This document shows, one piece after another, positions 11,216 to 27,413 of a DNA stretch of 64,000 nucleotides. The notes beneath the pieces were generated by a model, which saw nothing but the letters and a program-made list of their open reading frames with translations, did not search any database and was not told where the DNA came from. The translations under genes and the position numbers were made by a program. Source of the stretch: an uncultured Prevotellaceae bacterium (GTDB taxonomy: Bacteria > Bacteroidota > Bacteroidia > Bacteroidales > Bacteroidaceae); the NCBI GenBank assembly GCA_946405805.1, contig CAMJIL010000002.1, positions 27,663 to 91,662 of the forward strand, in the 5' to 3' direction. Each line of letters starts with the position of its first letter. Position 1 is the stretch's first letter.

Positions 11216-12654
11216 CCATTGAACTTGGTTCAACAAAAATCCGCGGTATTGCAGGTAAAAAGAATCCTGACGGTACTATCAGTGTTCTTGCTCTTTCCGA
11301 AGAAGATGCTACTCAATGCATCAGGAAGGGCGTAGTGTATAACATTGATAAGACTACACAAGCCATCAGTAACATCATCCAGCGCCTTCGCGCACAGTTA
11401 AAGACAGGCATAAAACAGGTTTTCGTCGGCATTGGCGGACAATCAATCCACTCTCATCACAACCTGCTGTTCTGCGACATGCCAGGCACTGAGGGTGGTA
11501 TCGTTTCACAGCAACTCATCGTGGAGATGATGGATGAAAACCGCGCTACAGAATATAGCGACAAGGAGGTTCTCGATGTTCATGTTCAGGAATATCGCGC
11601 AGACAACCTTATGCAGTCTGATCCTGTTGGTATTCCATGCACACGTTTGGAAGGTAACTTCCTTAACATCCTGCAGAACAAACGCCACTATCAGAATCTT
11701 CTAAAGTGTTTTGCAAATGCTGACGTGAAGATAGCTGATATCTATCTCGCTCCTATAGCATTGGCTGACGTTGTATTAACACCTACCGAGAAGAGAAGCG
11801 GATGTATGCTCGTTGATTTAGGTGCTGATACAACAACGGTGGTTGTCTATTATAAGAATATAGTACGCCACGTTGCTGTAATTCCTCTTGGTGGTAACAG
11901 CATAACGAAAGACCTCTGTGCGCTGCAACTCGAGGAACAGGATGCAGAGAAGGTAAAGACAAAATATGCCTCTGCCTTTACTCCGGAGAATGAAGTTGAT
12001 GGTGATGAGCAATATAATCTCTCACCTACTATCTCCGTTCCTGCCGTAAAGGTTATTGATCTTGTAGAGGCTCGCGTTGACGAGATAATCACCAATGCAT
12101 GGAACCAAGTTCCAGGCGAATTTGCAGAGAAACTTCTTGGTGGCATTGTCCTCACAGGTGGTGGTGCACAACTGAAGAATATCACTAATGCCTTCCGCAA
12201 GATTACCAGCATTGAGCAGATACGCATTGCAAAAGATAGTAATGAGGCTTTCACGCCGCAACCAATCGTACCAACCTCTTTCACTCAAAACACTCTCGTT
12301 GGCATCCTTGTCAAGGGTGACCAGAACTGTTGGGCCGATGCTGCAACACCAAGGGCTAACACAGACATGTTCGAGACTCCTGTTGCTCCTGCTGCAGAAG
12401 AGAGAAAGACATCAGAGCAGACCGCTCCTCTCTCTGGTTTCCAAACCTTCGACAATGCTGCCACTAATATAGAAATCAAACAGAAGGAAGACCCTAAGAA
12501 GGAAGAAATAAAGGAAGAGACTCCTATCACAGAGGAGGACATTCTGATAAGACAATATAGAGAACAACAAGAGAAGCGTAAAGAGCAGAATAAAGACTCT
12601 CTTGGCAACAAAATTTCTCGTTGGATTCAAGCACTCACTAACCCAGAAGAATAA
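11191..12654 (+). CDS. ftsA: Actin-like division protein FtsA
   Basis: Cytoplasmic actin-fold ATPase that tethers FtsZ to the membrane. The phosphate loop AIELGSTKIRG is N-terminal, LVDLGADTTTVVVYYKN is the second phosphate motif, and GIVLTGGGAQLKNI the adenosine motif. At 487 aa it is longer than E. coli FtsA (420): the extra residues form a charged low-complexity linker (about 395-470, rich in Glu, Lys and Gln) before a C-terminal amphipathic helix (KISRWIQALTNPEE) expected to bind the membrane. It overlaps ftsQ and lies 5 nt before ftsZ. Confidence 0.95.
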   Translation: MSTKNFIVAIELGSTKIRGIAGKKNPDGTISVLALSEEDATQCIRKGVVYNIDKTTQAISNIIQRLRAQLKTGIKQVFVGIGGQSIHSHHNLLFCDMPGTEGGIVSQQLIVEMMDENRATEYSDKEVLDVHVQEYRADNLMQSDPVGIPCTRLEGNFLNILQNKRHYQNLLKCFANADVKIADIYLAPIALADVVLTPTEKRSGCMLVDLGADTTTVVVYYKNIVRHVAVIPLGGNSITKDLCALQLEEQDAEKVKTKYASAFTPENEVDGDEQYNLSPTISVPAVKVIDLVEARVDEIITNAWNQVPGEFAEKLLGGIVLTGGGAQLKNITNAFRKITSIEQIRIAKDSNEAFTPQPIVPTSFTQNTLVGILVKGDQNCWADAATPRANTDMFETPVAPAAEERKTSEQTAPLSGFQTFDNAATNIEIKQKEDPKKEEIKEETPITEEDILIRQYREQQEKRKEQNKDSLGNKISRWIQALTNPEE

Positions 12655-12659
12655 AAACT

Positions 12660-13919
12660 ATGACAGACATTATTGATTTCGGTCCTGTGACCCAGAATAA
12701 GAGCATCATCAAAGTTATTGGCGTTGGTGGTGGTGGTGGTAATGCAGTAAACCACATGTATCGCGAGGGAGTACACGATGTATCCTTTGTTCTTTGTAAT
12801 ACAGATGCTCAGGCACTGGCTGACTCTCCTGTGCCTATCCATCTGCAGTTAGGTAAGGAAGGCCTTGGTGCTGGCAACCGTCCAGAAAGAGCTCGTAATG
12901 CTGCCGAGGAGAGTATTGAGCAGATTCGCGACATGCTCAATGACGGCACACGCATGGCATTTATCACGGCCGGCATGGGCGGTGGTACCGGAACTGGTGC
13001 GGCACCGGTCATAGCACGCGAAAGCCGGGCTCTCGATATCCTTACCGTAGGTATTGTGACTATACCATTCAAGTTCGAAGGTGCTCGCAAAATCAATCAG
13101 GCCCTCGATGGTGTGGAGGAGATGGCAAAGAATGTCGATGCCCTCCTCGTCATAAATAACGAACGTCTGCGCTCTATCTATGGTGAGTTGTCTATGATGG
13201 AAGCTTTCGCAAAGGCTGACGACACACTCTCCGTAGCAGCAAAGAGTATTGCAGAGATAATCACCGTGCATGGTACTATAAACCTCGATTTCAACGATGT
13301 TAAGACCGTTCTGAAGGATGGTGGTGTAGCCATCATGTCAACAGGTTATGGTGAAGGTGACGGACGTGTCAAGAAGGCTATTGCCGACGCTCTCCACTCT
13401 CCATTGCTCAATGATAACGACATCTTCAATTCCAAGAAGATTCTCCTCTCCCTCTCCTTCCGTGGCGACGATGCAGAGAATAAGGGCCTCATGATGGATG
13501 AGATGAATGATATCAACGATTTCATGGATCAATTCGGTCCCGACTTCGAACTCAAATGGGGTACTGCCAACGACCCATCTTTAGGCGAGAAGGTCAAGAT
13601 TACCATCCTTGCGACCGGCTTTGGTATTGCCGATATCAACGAGGCTCTTGCTGACCGTGTTCGTAGCAAGAAGACACCAGAGGAGCTTGCTAAGGAGGCA
13701 GAAGAAGCTGAACGTCGTCAACGTATGCAGGAGCGTCTTGAGAAGTACTATGGCAGCGATGGCAGCAACTCGCTGAAGAAGAGAGCTCATAAACTCTTCG
13801 TCTTCTCCAACGAAGACCTTGATGATGATGATCTCATCCTCGCTGTTGAGAATACGCCTACAGCATATCGCACGCGTTCACAACTCGAAAATCTCAACAA
13901 CCATATCTATACAGTGTGA
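12660..13919 (+). CDS. ftsZ: Tubulin-like division GTPase FtsZ
   Basis: Forms the cytokinetic ring. The glycine-rich GGGGGNAVNHM loop is at residues 22-32 and the tubulin signature GGGTGTGAAP near 105. The GTPase domain is followed by a charged helical stretch (EELAKEAEEAERRQRMQERL) and a C-terminal tail. The tail (ENTPTAYRTR) only loosely matches the usual partner-binding peptide. 419 aa is normal. Its stop overlaps the GTG start of the next gene by 4 nt (GTGA). Confidence 0.97.
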   Translation: MTDIIDFGPVTQNKSIIKVIGVGGGGGNAVNHMYREGVHDVSFVLCNTDAQALADSPVPIHLQLGKEGLGAGNRPERARNAAEESIEQIRDMLNDGTRMAFITAGMGGGTGTGAAPVIARESRALDILTVGIVTIPFKFEGARKINQALDGVEEMAKNVDALLVINNERLRSIYGELSMMEAFAKADDTLSVAAKSIAEIITVHGTINLDFNDVKTVLKDGGVAIMSTGYGEGDGRVKKAIADALHSPLLNDNDIFNSKKILLSLSFRGDDAENKGLMMDEMNDINDFMDQFGPDFELKWGTANDPSLGEKVKITILATGFGIADINEALADRVRSKKTPEELAKEAEEAERRQRMQERLEKYYGSDGSNSLKKRAHKLFVFSNEDLDDDDLILAVENTPTAYRTRSQLENLNNHIYTV

Positions 13920-15184
13920 ATTGGGAACAGCTCATATCGCAAAAGCGTCTCGGACAGGAGTTGAGACATACTGAACGCCGGGATGATCGCTCAGAATTCA
14001 AACGCGACTACGACCGTCTCATCTTTTCTGCACCCTTCCGGAGGATGCAGAATAAGACACAGGTCTTTCCACTTCCCGGCAGTGTCTTTGTCCACAACCG
14101 CCTCACCCACTCTCTTGAGGTGGCTTCCGTTGGAATGTCGTTAGGCAATGACATCAATCGCGGTAACAGCCTCGGCACTATAGTGGCAACAGCATGTTTG
14201 GCGCACGATATGGGCAATCCGCCATTCGGACACTCTGGCGAGAAAGCAATCCAAACATTCTTCACCGAAGGTCCCGGCAACATCCTGAAAGATATGATTT
14301 CACCGGAGGTGTGGAGCGACATCACCCATTTTGAGGGCAATGCCAACGCTTTCCGCCTCCTCACACATCGTTTCCAAGGTCGACGCGAAGGTGGATATGC
14401 TATGACCTATACCTCTCTCGCCAGCATTGTGAAATATCCCTACCCTTCCACGCAGGCTACTCCAGAACATCCTAAGTTCGGATATTTCTCCAGTGAGGCG
14501 GCTACCTTCAACAAGATATGCGACGAACTGGGTATGATAGGACGTCATCCATTGGTATATCTCGTAGAGGCGGCCGATGATATCTGCTACGAGATAATGG
14601 ATATCGAAGATGCTCACAAACTGAAACTTCTTTCTGACGAAGAGACCCTTTCTCTGTTGTTCGCCTTCTTCGAAGAGGATGTGCAGCAGAGCATCCGCGA
14701 ACGCATCAAGCGAGAGAATATCAGCGATGTCAACGAACAGGTTGTCTATCTGCGTGCCAGCGTCATCGGCAAGTTGGAGAACGAATGTGTCAAGGCCTTC
14801 CTCGACAACGAGGAAGCTATAATGAATGGCACCTTCACAGGTAGCCTCATCGGACATATCAGCCCACGTCAACGCGATGCTTATATAAGATGTACTGAGG
14901 TAGCCTTCAAGCGTATCTACAAGTCCAAGTCCGTCCTTGATATCGAACTTGGGGGTTATAGCATTATCGAGACTCTTATGACAAAGATGGTGGAGGCAAT
15001 CCTCCATCCTGACAGATATTACTCCAAGCAACTGCTCATGAGGGTCAGCAGCCAGTACGAAATAGGTGCGCCTGACCTCGAAACACGCATCATGGCAGTA
15101 CTCGACTTCATCTCTGGTATGACAGACGTCTTTGCCCTCGACTTTTACCAGAAAATCAATGGCACCTCGCTGCCAATAGTGTAG
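13916..15184 (+). CDS. dgt: dGTPase-like HD-domain triphosphohydrolase
   Basis: Predicted deoxynucleoside triphosphate triphosphohydrolase of the HD superfamily, which releases tripolyphosphate from dGTP. Metal ligands are visible: His65 in RLTHSLEV and His97-Asp98 in ACLAHDMGNPPFGHSGE. 422 aa fits the short dGTPase-like group rather than the 505-aa E. coli Dgt, so substrate range is uncertain. The start is GTG, overlapping the ftsZ stop (GTGA), which suggests coupling to the division operon. A heptamer array and an ABC gene follow. Confidence 0.85.
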   Translation: MNWEQLISQKRLGQELRHTERRDDRSEFKRDYDRLIFSAPFRRMQNKTQVFPLPGSVFVHNRLTHSLEVASVGMSLGNDINRGNSLGTIVATACLAHDMGNPPFGHSGEKAIQTFFTEGPGNILKDMISPEVWSDITHFEGNANAFRLLTHRFQGRREGGYAMTYTSLASIVKYPYPSTQATPEHPKFGYFSSEAATFNKICDELGMIGRHPLVYLVEAADDICYEIMDIEDAHKLKLLSDEETLSLLFAFFEEDVQQSIRERIKRENISDVNEQVVYLRASVIGKLENECVKAFLDNEEAIMNGTFTGSLIGHISPRQRDAYIRCTEVAFKRIYKSKSVLDIELGGYSIIETLMTKMVEAILHPDRYYSKQLLMRVSSQYEIGAPDLETRIMAVLDFISGMTDVFALDFYQKINGTSLPIV

Positions 15185-15192
15185 TGGGTAAC

Positions 15193-15213
15193 GGTTAAAG
15201 GTTAAAGGTTAAA
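15193..15213 (+). repeat. Heptamer array, 3 x GGTTAAA
   Basis: Three exact tandem 7-bp units lie between the dgt-like gene and the ABC ATPase. The stretch after them (CGTTTTCGTTTTGGTTTTCG) is also low complexity. No promoter motif is visible here, so the ATPase may be read from the upstream operon. Confidence 0.85.
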
Positions 15214-15256
15214 GAGGTTCTTGAAGTTTTCGTTTTCGTTTTGGTTTTCGTTGATA

Positions 15257-16000
15257 ATGCTTCAATTAAAAAATCTTACCATCGGATATAAAGGCAATGT
15301 GATTGCCAGCAACGTTTCTGCGGAGTTGCAGAGCGGTAGGCTAACATATCTTCTGGGTGTTAACGGTTGCGGCAAGAGTACCTTGCTGCGCACTATGTGT
15401 GGCTTTCTGCCGCCACTGGACGGAGAGATTTTTGTTGGCGACGAGAACCTAAACGATCTGACAGCATCGGAGAAATCGCGAAAAATTAGCATCGTCTTGA
15501 CACATAACGAAGAAGTCCGTGGCATGACGGTGTGGGATGTTGTAGCAATGGGCCGAAGTCCATACACGGGATTCTGGGGTCACCTGACAGACGAAGACAA
15601 GAGGATTATCCGAGAGAGTCTTGATATGGTAGGCATTAACTGTCAACTGTCAACTGTCAACTGTCAACTGTCAATGCTCAACCGACGGATTACTGAGATA
15701 TCAGACGGCGAACGCCAGAAGGTGATGATAGCAAAGGCTATAGCACAGCAGACGCCAGTGATACTACTCGACGAACCGACAGCCTTCCTCGATTACCCCA
15801 GCAAACGCCGTATGTTCAGGTTGCTGACACAGGTGGCAAGAGATTTAAACAAAGCGATACTATTGTCCACACACGACATAGACCATGCAAAGCGCTTTGG
15901 AGACCTTGCATGGATGATGGATAAAGGACAACTGAGATGTTCTTCGTTTGAAGAACTCATAGCAGAAAAGCCCGACTTCTTCTCGTCAGAAGAAGATTGA
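15257..16000 (+). CDS. ABC transporter ATPase, iron/cobalamin-uptake type, lone
   Basis: ATP-binding subunit resembling FecE/BtuD/HmuV-type importers of siderophores, haem or cobalamin. I chose ATG 15257; an in-frame TTG at 15221 would add a low-complexity leader. Walker A is LLGVNGCGKSTLL, the signature ISDGERQ, Walker B VILLDEPTAFLD and the switch His is in LSTHDID. Just before the signature, residues reading INCQLSTVNCQLSM are encoded by a five-unit heptamer array; homologues I recall have a short turn there. No permease or binding-protein gene is adjacent, so the substrate cannot be named. 247 aa. Confidence 0.8.
   Translation: MLQLKNLTIGYKGNVIASNVSAELQSGRLTYLLGVNGCGKSTLLRTMCGFLPPLDGEIFVGDENLNDLTASEKSRKISIVLTHNEEVRGMTVWDVVAMGRSPYTGFWGHLTDEDKRIIRESLDMVGINCQLSTVNCQLSMLNRRITEISDGERQKVMIAKAIAQQTPVILLDEPTAFLDYPSKRRMFRLLTQVARDLNKAILLSTHDIDHAKRFGDLAWMMDKGQLRCSSFEELIAEKPDFFSSEED
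15638..15672 (+). repeat. In-gene heptamer array, 5 x AACTGTC
   Basis: Five exact 7-bp units inside the ABC ATPase gene, followed by a degenerate sixth (AATGCTC). Because 7 is not a multiple of 3, three units restore frame and encode a 7-residue period (NCQLSTV). Addition or loss of one unit would shift the frame before the ABC signature and Walker B. Confidence 0.95.
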
Positions 16001-16028
16001 TTTGGCAGAATCTTAGCAGACAAACAAA

Positions 16029-18974
16029 ATGAAACAAACACTCACAAGTCATGTCAACTCGGCTTTGCCGAGGTCAAAAGTCAAAGGTCAAAGGTCAAAG
16101 GTTTTTTACATTTTACATCTTACATCTTACTTATTTGTGCTGTGGCTGGCAGCGTTCTGTACCCCTGTTTTTTCGCAGGAAGCAAAAGGCCTGAATCTGG
16201 CAGAGATTGACAAACAAGTAATTCCCGAAGACACCGCAGTGCGCAAAGGCGTGCTGTCGAACGGACTGACATATTATGTCTGCAAGAGCAACAACCCCGC
16301 AAAGCAGGCATTCTTTTACCTGTTGGTGAAGGCTGGCTCTGTCGTAGAGCAGGACAATGAGCGTGGTATCGCCCACTTCACGGAACACATGATGTTTAAA
16401 GGCACGAAGCATTTCCCAGGCAGTGTGATAAATTTCTTCCGCCGCAACGGCCTGCAGTTCGGTCATGACTCCAATGCCTTTACGGGTTTTGAGACTGTAC
16501 GCTATCAGCTGAATGCCATTCCTGTGGACAACACACTGCTGATGGATTCATGCCTGCTATTGCTTCGCGATTGGGCCGTCGATGCTATTATTGATGCTAA
16601 GGACGTAGAGAGCGAACATAATGTTGTAGTGGAGGAATGGCGTTCCAGAAACATCATATCCTTTGCAGATCAGTTGCAGAAAGATATCTATGGCAACTCT
16701 ATATATGCTAATCGCACGCCCATTGGCGACATGAACATTGTGAAAAACTGCTCGCAACAGTTGGTGCGCAATTTCTATGATCGCTGGTATCAACCCCAGA
16801 ACCAAGCCGTAGTGGTGGTGGGCGACTTCGATCCCGACCAGATGGTGAAAAAGGTAAAGAAGATGTTTGGCGACCGTAAACGTGGCAAGACCATACCACC
16901 TACCCCATCGGTCATTCCCGACACCGAAACACCGAAAACACTGCTGTCTGCTAACAAACAGCAAGCCTTCTGTTCCATCGGGCTGATAACGAGAATGACC
17001 AAGAACCCATTGGCACAGCTTAATACGGTAGGTGGCATGAAGACCGCCATACTACGAGACGAGATAAAGAGGGCGATGGGCAAGAAACTCAACAGTCTCA
17101 AGGCAAAATATGCAGATATTATCAGCGGTGACGTTACAAGATTAGACCTTGCCGACCTTAGCGACAAGCTATGGATATTTGACCTGTCAGCACCTCGGGC
17201 TAATCAATGGCTTCGCACACTGGAGCTGATGGCGAAGCAGGTGGAAGTGATTCGCCGTAAAGGGTTTGGCGATAAATATTGGAAACAGAACCATAGCTTT
17301 ACCGACCCCGAATACAATGCCGACTCTACTGCCATCATCCTTGCTGATACAGCATTTGCAAAAAATGATAATAACGTCAGAAGTTCAGACTATGTCAACA
17401 GATGCATCAATAACTTCTTCTGGGGCGAACCCATCATATCAGACATGGCACGCCAGTTGGCTGAGCGCCATATCAAGAACAATATCACTGCAGACGAGTT
17501 GCGTGAGGAGTTCTGCCGCATGACCAGCGGACGCAATATGCTGATAGGCGTAATGATGACCGACAGCACAACATTGCCTAAGAAAGAAGAAGTGGAAACC
17601 ATGTGGCAACGTGTGAAGCAGATGACCGACGAGGAATTGTCAGAAGTAGAGGTGGAAGAGGCAAAGAAACTGGAGCGTATCAATGTGGACAGCCTCGACA
17701 TCCCCACCATTTCAGGCACTATCGTCAGCCAGAAGGTGCTCAACGACAGCATCAGCGAGGTGATGTTGTCCAACGGCATAAAAGTAGTGTTCATGAAACA
17801 GAAAACTGATGCTGACATGATAAACTTCATGATTCGTCGTCCACAGGGCTTTTCTGCGCTCAACAATGATGACATCCACTACCACGATATGCTGGGCAGC
17901 TGCATCAGGAAATACGAATGCTGGAATGGAGCGACGACAATCAATGTAGAGGGCTTTGACGACAGCTACGACCACTCGGCTCGGTGGATACCAGGCGACA
18001 GCCTAAATGCCTTCAGGGTGGAGTGTACGCTGAAGATGATTTACAAGTCGCTGACTTCGACCGAGGTGGACTCCGTAGAGTTTGCCGAGCATAAGCAGAG
18101 ACTGCTGGCATCGGCCATCACCACATCAAGCCCCTTGGCGCAGTCGGCATTGAAGGTAAGACTGATGACGAATGCAGAGACAAAACGTCTGATGCCCCCG
18201 TCAGCAGATGAAATCGCTTCGTACAACGTTGACCACTTGCGTGAACTGGTGAAAGAGTACTATTCCAACTACAACGGCTCCGTGATGGTGGTACAGGGTG
18301 ATGTTGGTGCCGACAGCATAATGCCATATATCCTGAAATATATCGGTGCCCTTCCATCGAAGCCCGAACGCGTGAAACGCCTGACGTGGCCTGCTGACCA
18401 TTACAAGACACAGAATACCGTAATGGTAGAGAAGATTGAAACCCCTGCCCCAATTTCTCAGGCCACACTGTTCTACACTTGGGAGAAAGGTTTTGAATAT
18501 ACGCAGCAGACACATGCCCACAACGAAGTGCTGAAGGGCGTGCTTGCCAACCTGCTCCTCCAGACGCTGCGTGTGCAGCATAGCGATGTCTATACCCCCC
18601 AGGTTCTGATGGAAGATGCACTGCTGCCAATACCACACATGAAAATTACCATCTCCTTCGCCTGCAACCCCACCCAGCGCGAACGCATCGCAAAAGATGT
18701 AGAGCAGATAGTGAAGCAGATGGCAGAGGGTGACCTCATCACTTGGGAGCTGATAGAAAGCTACCTCAAGACGTACGCAAGGGCGAATGCCAACTATAAG
18801 GGAAATGAATATACCCGTCGCCGCAACTACCTGACGCAGGAGCTTAACGGCATCGTGACAGAAGGTGTCGGCATGATATACGTCAGTCAGGTAACACCCG
18901 CATCGCTCAAGGCTCACCTCAAGAAACTGCTGACAAAAGGCAACCTGCACATCGGCTACCTAACCACCGAATAA
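16029..18974 (+). CDS. Secreted M16-family zinc metallopeptidase
   Basis: Large pitrilysin/insulinase-type peptidase predicted to be exported. The inverted zinc motif HFTEH is at residues 116-120, with the distal glutamate in the DVESEHNVVVEEW segment; a second M16-type half lacking the motif fills the C-terminal part. 981 aa fits two-half PqqL-like proteins. The N-terminus is unusual: about 26 polar and basic residues precede the hydrophobic core (SYLFVLWLAAFCTPVFS), and this leader is encoded by a short palindrome and two heptamer arrays. It follows the ABC gene by 28 nt. Substrate unknown. Confidence 0.88.
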   Translation: MKQTLTSHVNSALPRSKVKGQRSKVFYILHLTSYLFVLWLAAFCTPVFSQEAKGLNLAEIDKQVIPEDTAVRKGVLSNGLTYYVCKSNNPAKQAFFYLLVKAGSVVEQDNERGIAHFTEHMMFKGTKHFPGSVINFFRRNGLQFGHDSNAFTGFETVRYQLNAIPVDNTLLMDSCLLLLRDWAVDAIIDAKDVESEHNVVVEEWRSRNIISFADQLQKDIYGNSIYANRTPIGDMNIVKNCSQQLVRNFYDRWYQPQNQAVVVVGDFDPDQMVKKVKKMFGDRKRGKTIPPTPSVIPDTETPKTLLSANKQQAFCSIGLITRMTKNPLAQLNTVGGMKTAILRDEIKRAMGKKLNSLKAKYADIISGDVTRLDLADLSDKLWIFDLSAPRANQWLRTLELMAKQVEVIRRKGFGDKYWKQNHSFTDPEYNADSTAIILADTAFAKNDNNVRSSDYVNRCINNFFWGEPIISDMARQLAERHIKNNITADELREEFCRMTSGRNMLIGVMMTDSTTLPKKEEVETMWQRVKQMTDEELSEVEVEEAKKLERINVDSLDIPTISGTIVSQKVLNDSISEVMLSNGIKVVFMKQKTDADMINFMIRRPQGFSALNNDDIHYHDMLGSCIRKYECWNGATTINVEGFDDSYDHSARWIPGDSLNAFRVECTLKMIYKSLTSTEVDSVEFAEHKQRLLASAITTSSPLAQSALKVRLMTNAETKRLMPPSADEIASYNVDHLRELVKEYYSNYNGSVMVVQGDVGADSIMPYILKYIGALPSKPERVKRLTWPADHYKTQNTVMVEKIETPAPISQATLFYTWEKGFEYTQQTHAHNEVLKGVLANLLLQTLRVQHSDVYTPQVLMEDALLPIPHMKITISFACNPTQRERIAKDVEQIVKQMAEGDLITWELIESYLKTYARANANYKGNEYTRRRNYLTQELNGIVTEGVGMIYVSQVTPASLKAHLKKLLTKGNLHIGYLTTE
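16058..16126 (+). repeat. Palindrome plus two heptamer arrays in a signal-peptide coding region
   Basis: In order: a perfect palindrome CTCGGC-TTT-GCCGAG (16058-16072), four units GTCAAA[A/G] (16073-16100) and three units TTACAT[T/C] (16106-16126). All lie within codons of the M16 peptidase leader. Changes in unit number would shift the frame ahead of the whole enzyme. Confidence 0.9.
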
Positions 18975-19082
18975 CAAGTTTATTTCTTCAAGATTATCAA
19001 AAACAATAAAGTACTCACCTGCGATTGTTCATAAGCACCTACTTATTTGCGATTACAATTTTGTATATTGCATCTGCATTTT

Positions 19083-25943
<6,861 letters not shown>

Positions 25944-25967
25944 ATCTTATCTGGTTATTATTGTAAA

Positions 25968-27323
25968 CTAAAAAAAGTTCATTGATTCAAGGAAGATGAT
26001 AAGGATGACGATAGGAACTATCCATCGAAGCATCATCAGGTTCAAGTATGTTACCGTTCTTGACCCTTGATATCTCGTTTTGGGGACAAACCATCCCGTG
26101 AACACTGCCGTACCCATCGCTCCAAGAGGTATCAGGATATCTGTGCAAAGGATATTTGAAGCGTCAAACAGATTCTTACCCATCACCGTAAGTCCATCAA
26201 CAGCTCCTGTCATCGACAGAATACACAGAGTATTGGTAATCAACTGTATCACACTTACGATAATCACACTCTGATGTCTGTTGAGTGGCCGTTTGGTATC
26301 TGCTGAAGCTTCATGAACAAAGGCCACCATTACCTCCATCAGTGAGATTGTTGAGGTGATAGCTGCCACACACATCAGGGAAAAGAAAGCCACACTCGTC
26401 AACGATGGTGAGAACATATGCTGGAATACCGCCGGCAGGGTGACAAAGGCCAGTTGAGGTCCCTCTGCAGGACTGAACCCATACGCAAACACCGCTGGAA
26501 ATACAATCATACCAGCCAGCAACGATACGAAAATAACCAGTCCTATCATCTGTATTGAAGTTCTAACTACATCGCTCTCTTGAGACTGTAACGTTTCTGC
26601 CTGTTCCTTTGGCATATAACTGCCGTAGGTGATGAGTATGCCCAAACCTATCGACAGGGTAAAGAAACTCAGCCCCACAGCCTCAAGGATTACCTTCGGA
26701 GTGAGTTTCGTGAAATCTGGCTCAAACAGGAATCGCAATCCTGTTGTACCACCATCCATAAATATCATGTGAGTTGCCATCACTATTAACATCAGAAATA
26801 GCAAAGGCATAAGAATCTTACTCAGACGTTCAATACCCTTATTTACATCAAACCACAATACCGCTGCTGTCAGTATAATAGAAAGTATAGCATACGATAT
26901 CATCGTTGGAGCCTGATGCTCGAAGGAAATAAAGAAATTATTCAATGCATCGGCATCCATACCGGCAAAGGCTCCCATCGCAGCCTCAACCATATAGTAG
27001 AAACACCATCCTGTAACCACAAAGTAGAAGCCTGTAAGCAACGTTACCGTTATCACCGTCATCCACGAGAGCCACTGCCACCGGTTAGTGCCGGTTAGGG
27101 TGCGGAAGGCTCCATAAGCACTCTTGCCCGACAGCTTACCTATTAGGAAATCATTCATTACCAGAGGCAATCCGAATATCAGGGAACACACCACATACAA
27201 TATGATGAAGGCACCACCGCCATTTTCACCAACTACATATGGAAATTTCCATATACTGCCTAAACCGACGGCACTGCCTGCTGCGGCTAACAATACTCCA
27301 ATCTTTGAAGAAAAAGAACTCAT
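25968..27323 (-). CDS. Sodium-dependent amino-acid symporter (NSS family)
   Basis: LeuT-fold transporter with the family N-terminal signature AAAGSAVGLGSIWKFPYVVG and about eleven hydrophobic segments over 451 aa, in line with bacterial 11-helix NSS proteins. It imports an amino acid or related amine with sodium. It lies 90 nt after the cysteine desulfidase-like gene and 24 nt before the peptide synthetase on the same strand, so it may feed either. The substrate cannot be read from the sequence. Confidence 0.9.
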   Translation of the reverse strand: MSSFSSKIGVLLAAAGSAVGLGSIWKFPYVVGENGGGAFIILYVVCSLIFGLPLVMNDFLIGKLSGKSAYGAFRTLTGTNRWQWLSWMTVITVTLLTGFYFVVTGWCFYYMVEAAMGAFAGMDADALNNFFISFEHQAPTMISYAILSIILTAAVLWFDVNKGIERLSKILMPLLFLMLIVMATHMIFMDGGTTGLRFLFEPDFTKLTPKVILEAVGLSFFTLSIGLGILITYGSYMPKEQAETLQSQESDVVRTSIQMIGLVIFVSLLAGMIVFPAVFAYGFSPAEGPQLAFVTLPAVFQHMFSPSLTSVAFFSLMCVAAITSTISLMEVMVAFVHEASADTKRPLNRHQSVIIVSVIQLITNTLCILSMTGAVDGLTVMGKNLFDASNILCTDILIPLGAMGTAVFTGWFVPKTRYQGSRTVTYLNLMMLRWIVPIVILIIFLESMNFF

Positions 27324-27413
27324 ATTTTTTTTGTTTTAGCTTTAGGATAATGCTTACAGGGCGCTAAATTACAAATATTTTTTTTATTAGCAATATTTTT
27401 TTCTATTTTTTTT

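Noticed and set aside
14300-15031. Long open frame (243 codons) on the minus strand opposite the dGTPase-like gene
   Set aside because: It is antisense to a well-supported gene, shows no recognisable domain and follows from codon bias.
15638-15672. Tandem repeats as a CRISPR array
   Set aside because: Units are 7 bp with no spacers, and no cas gene is present.
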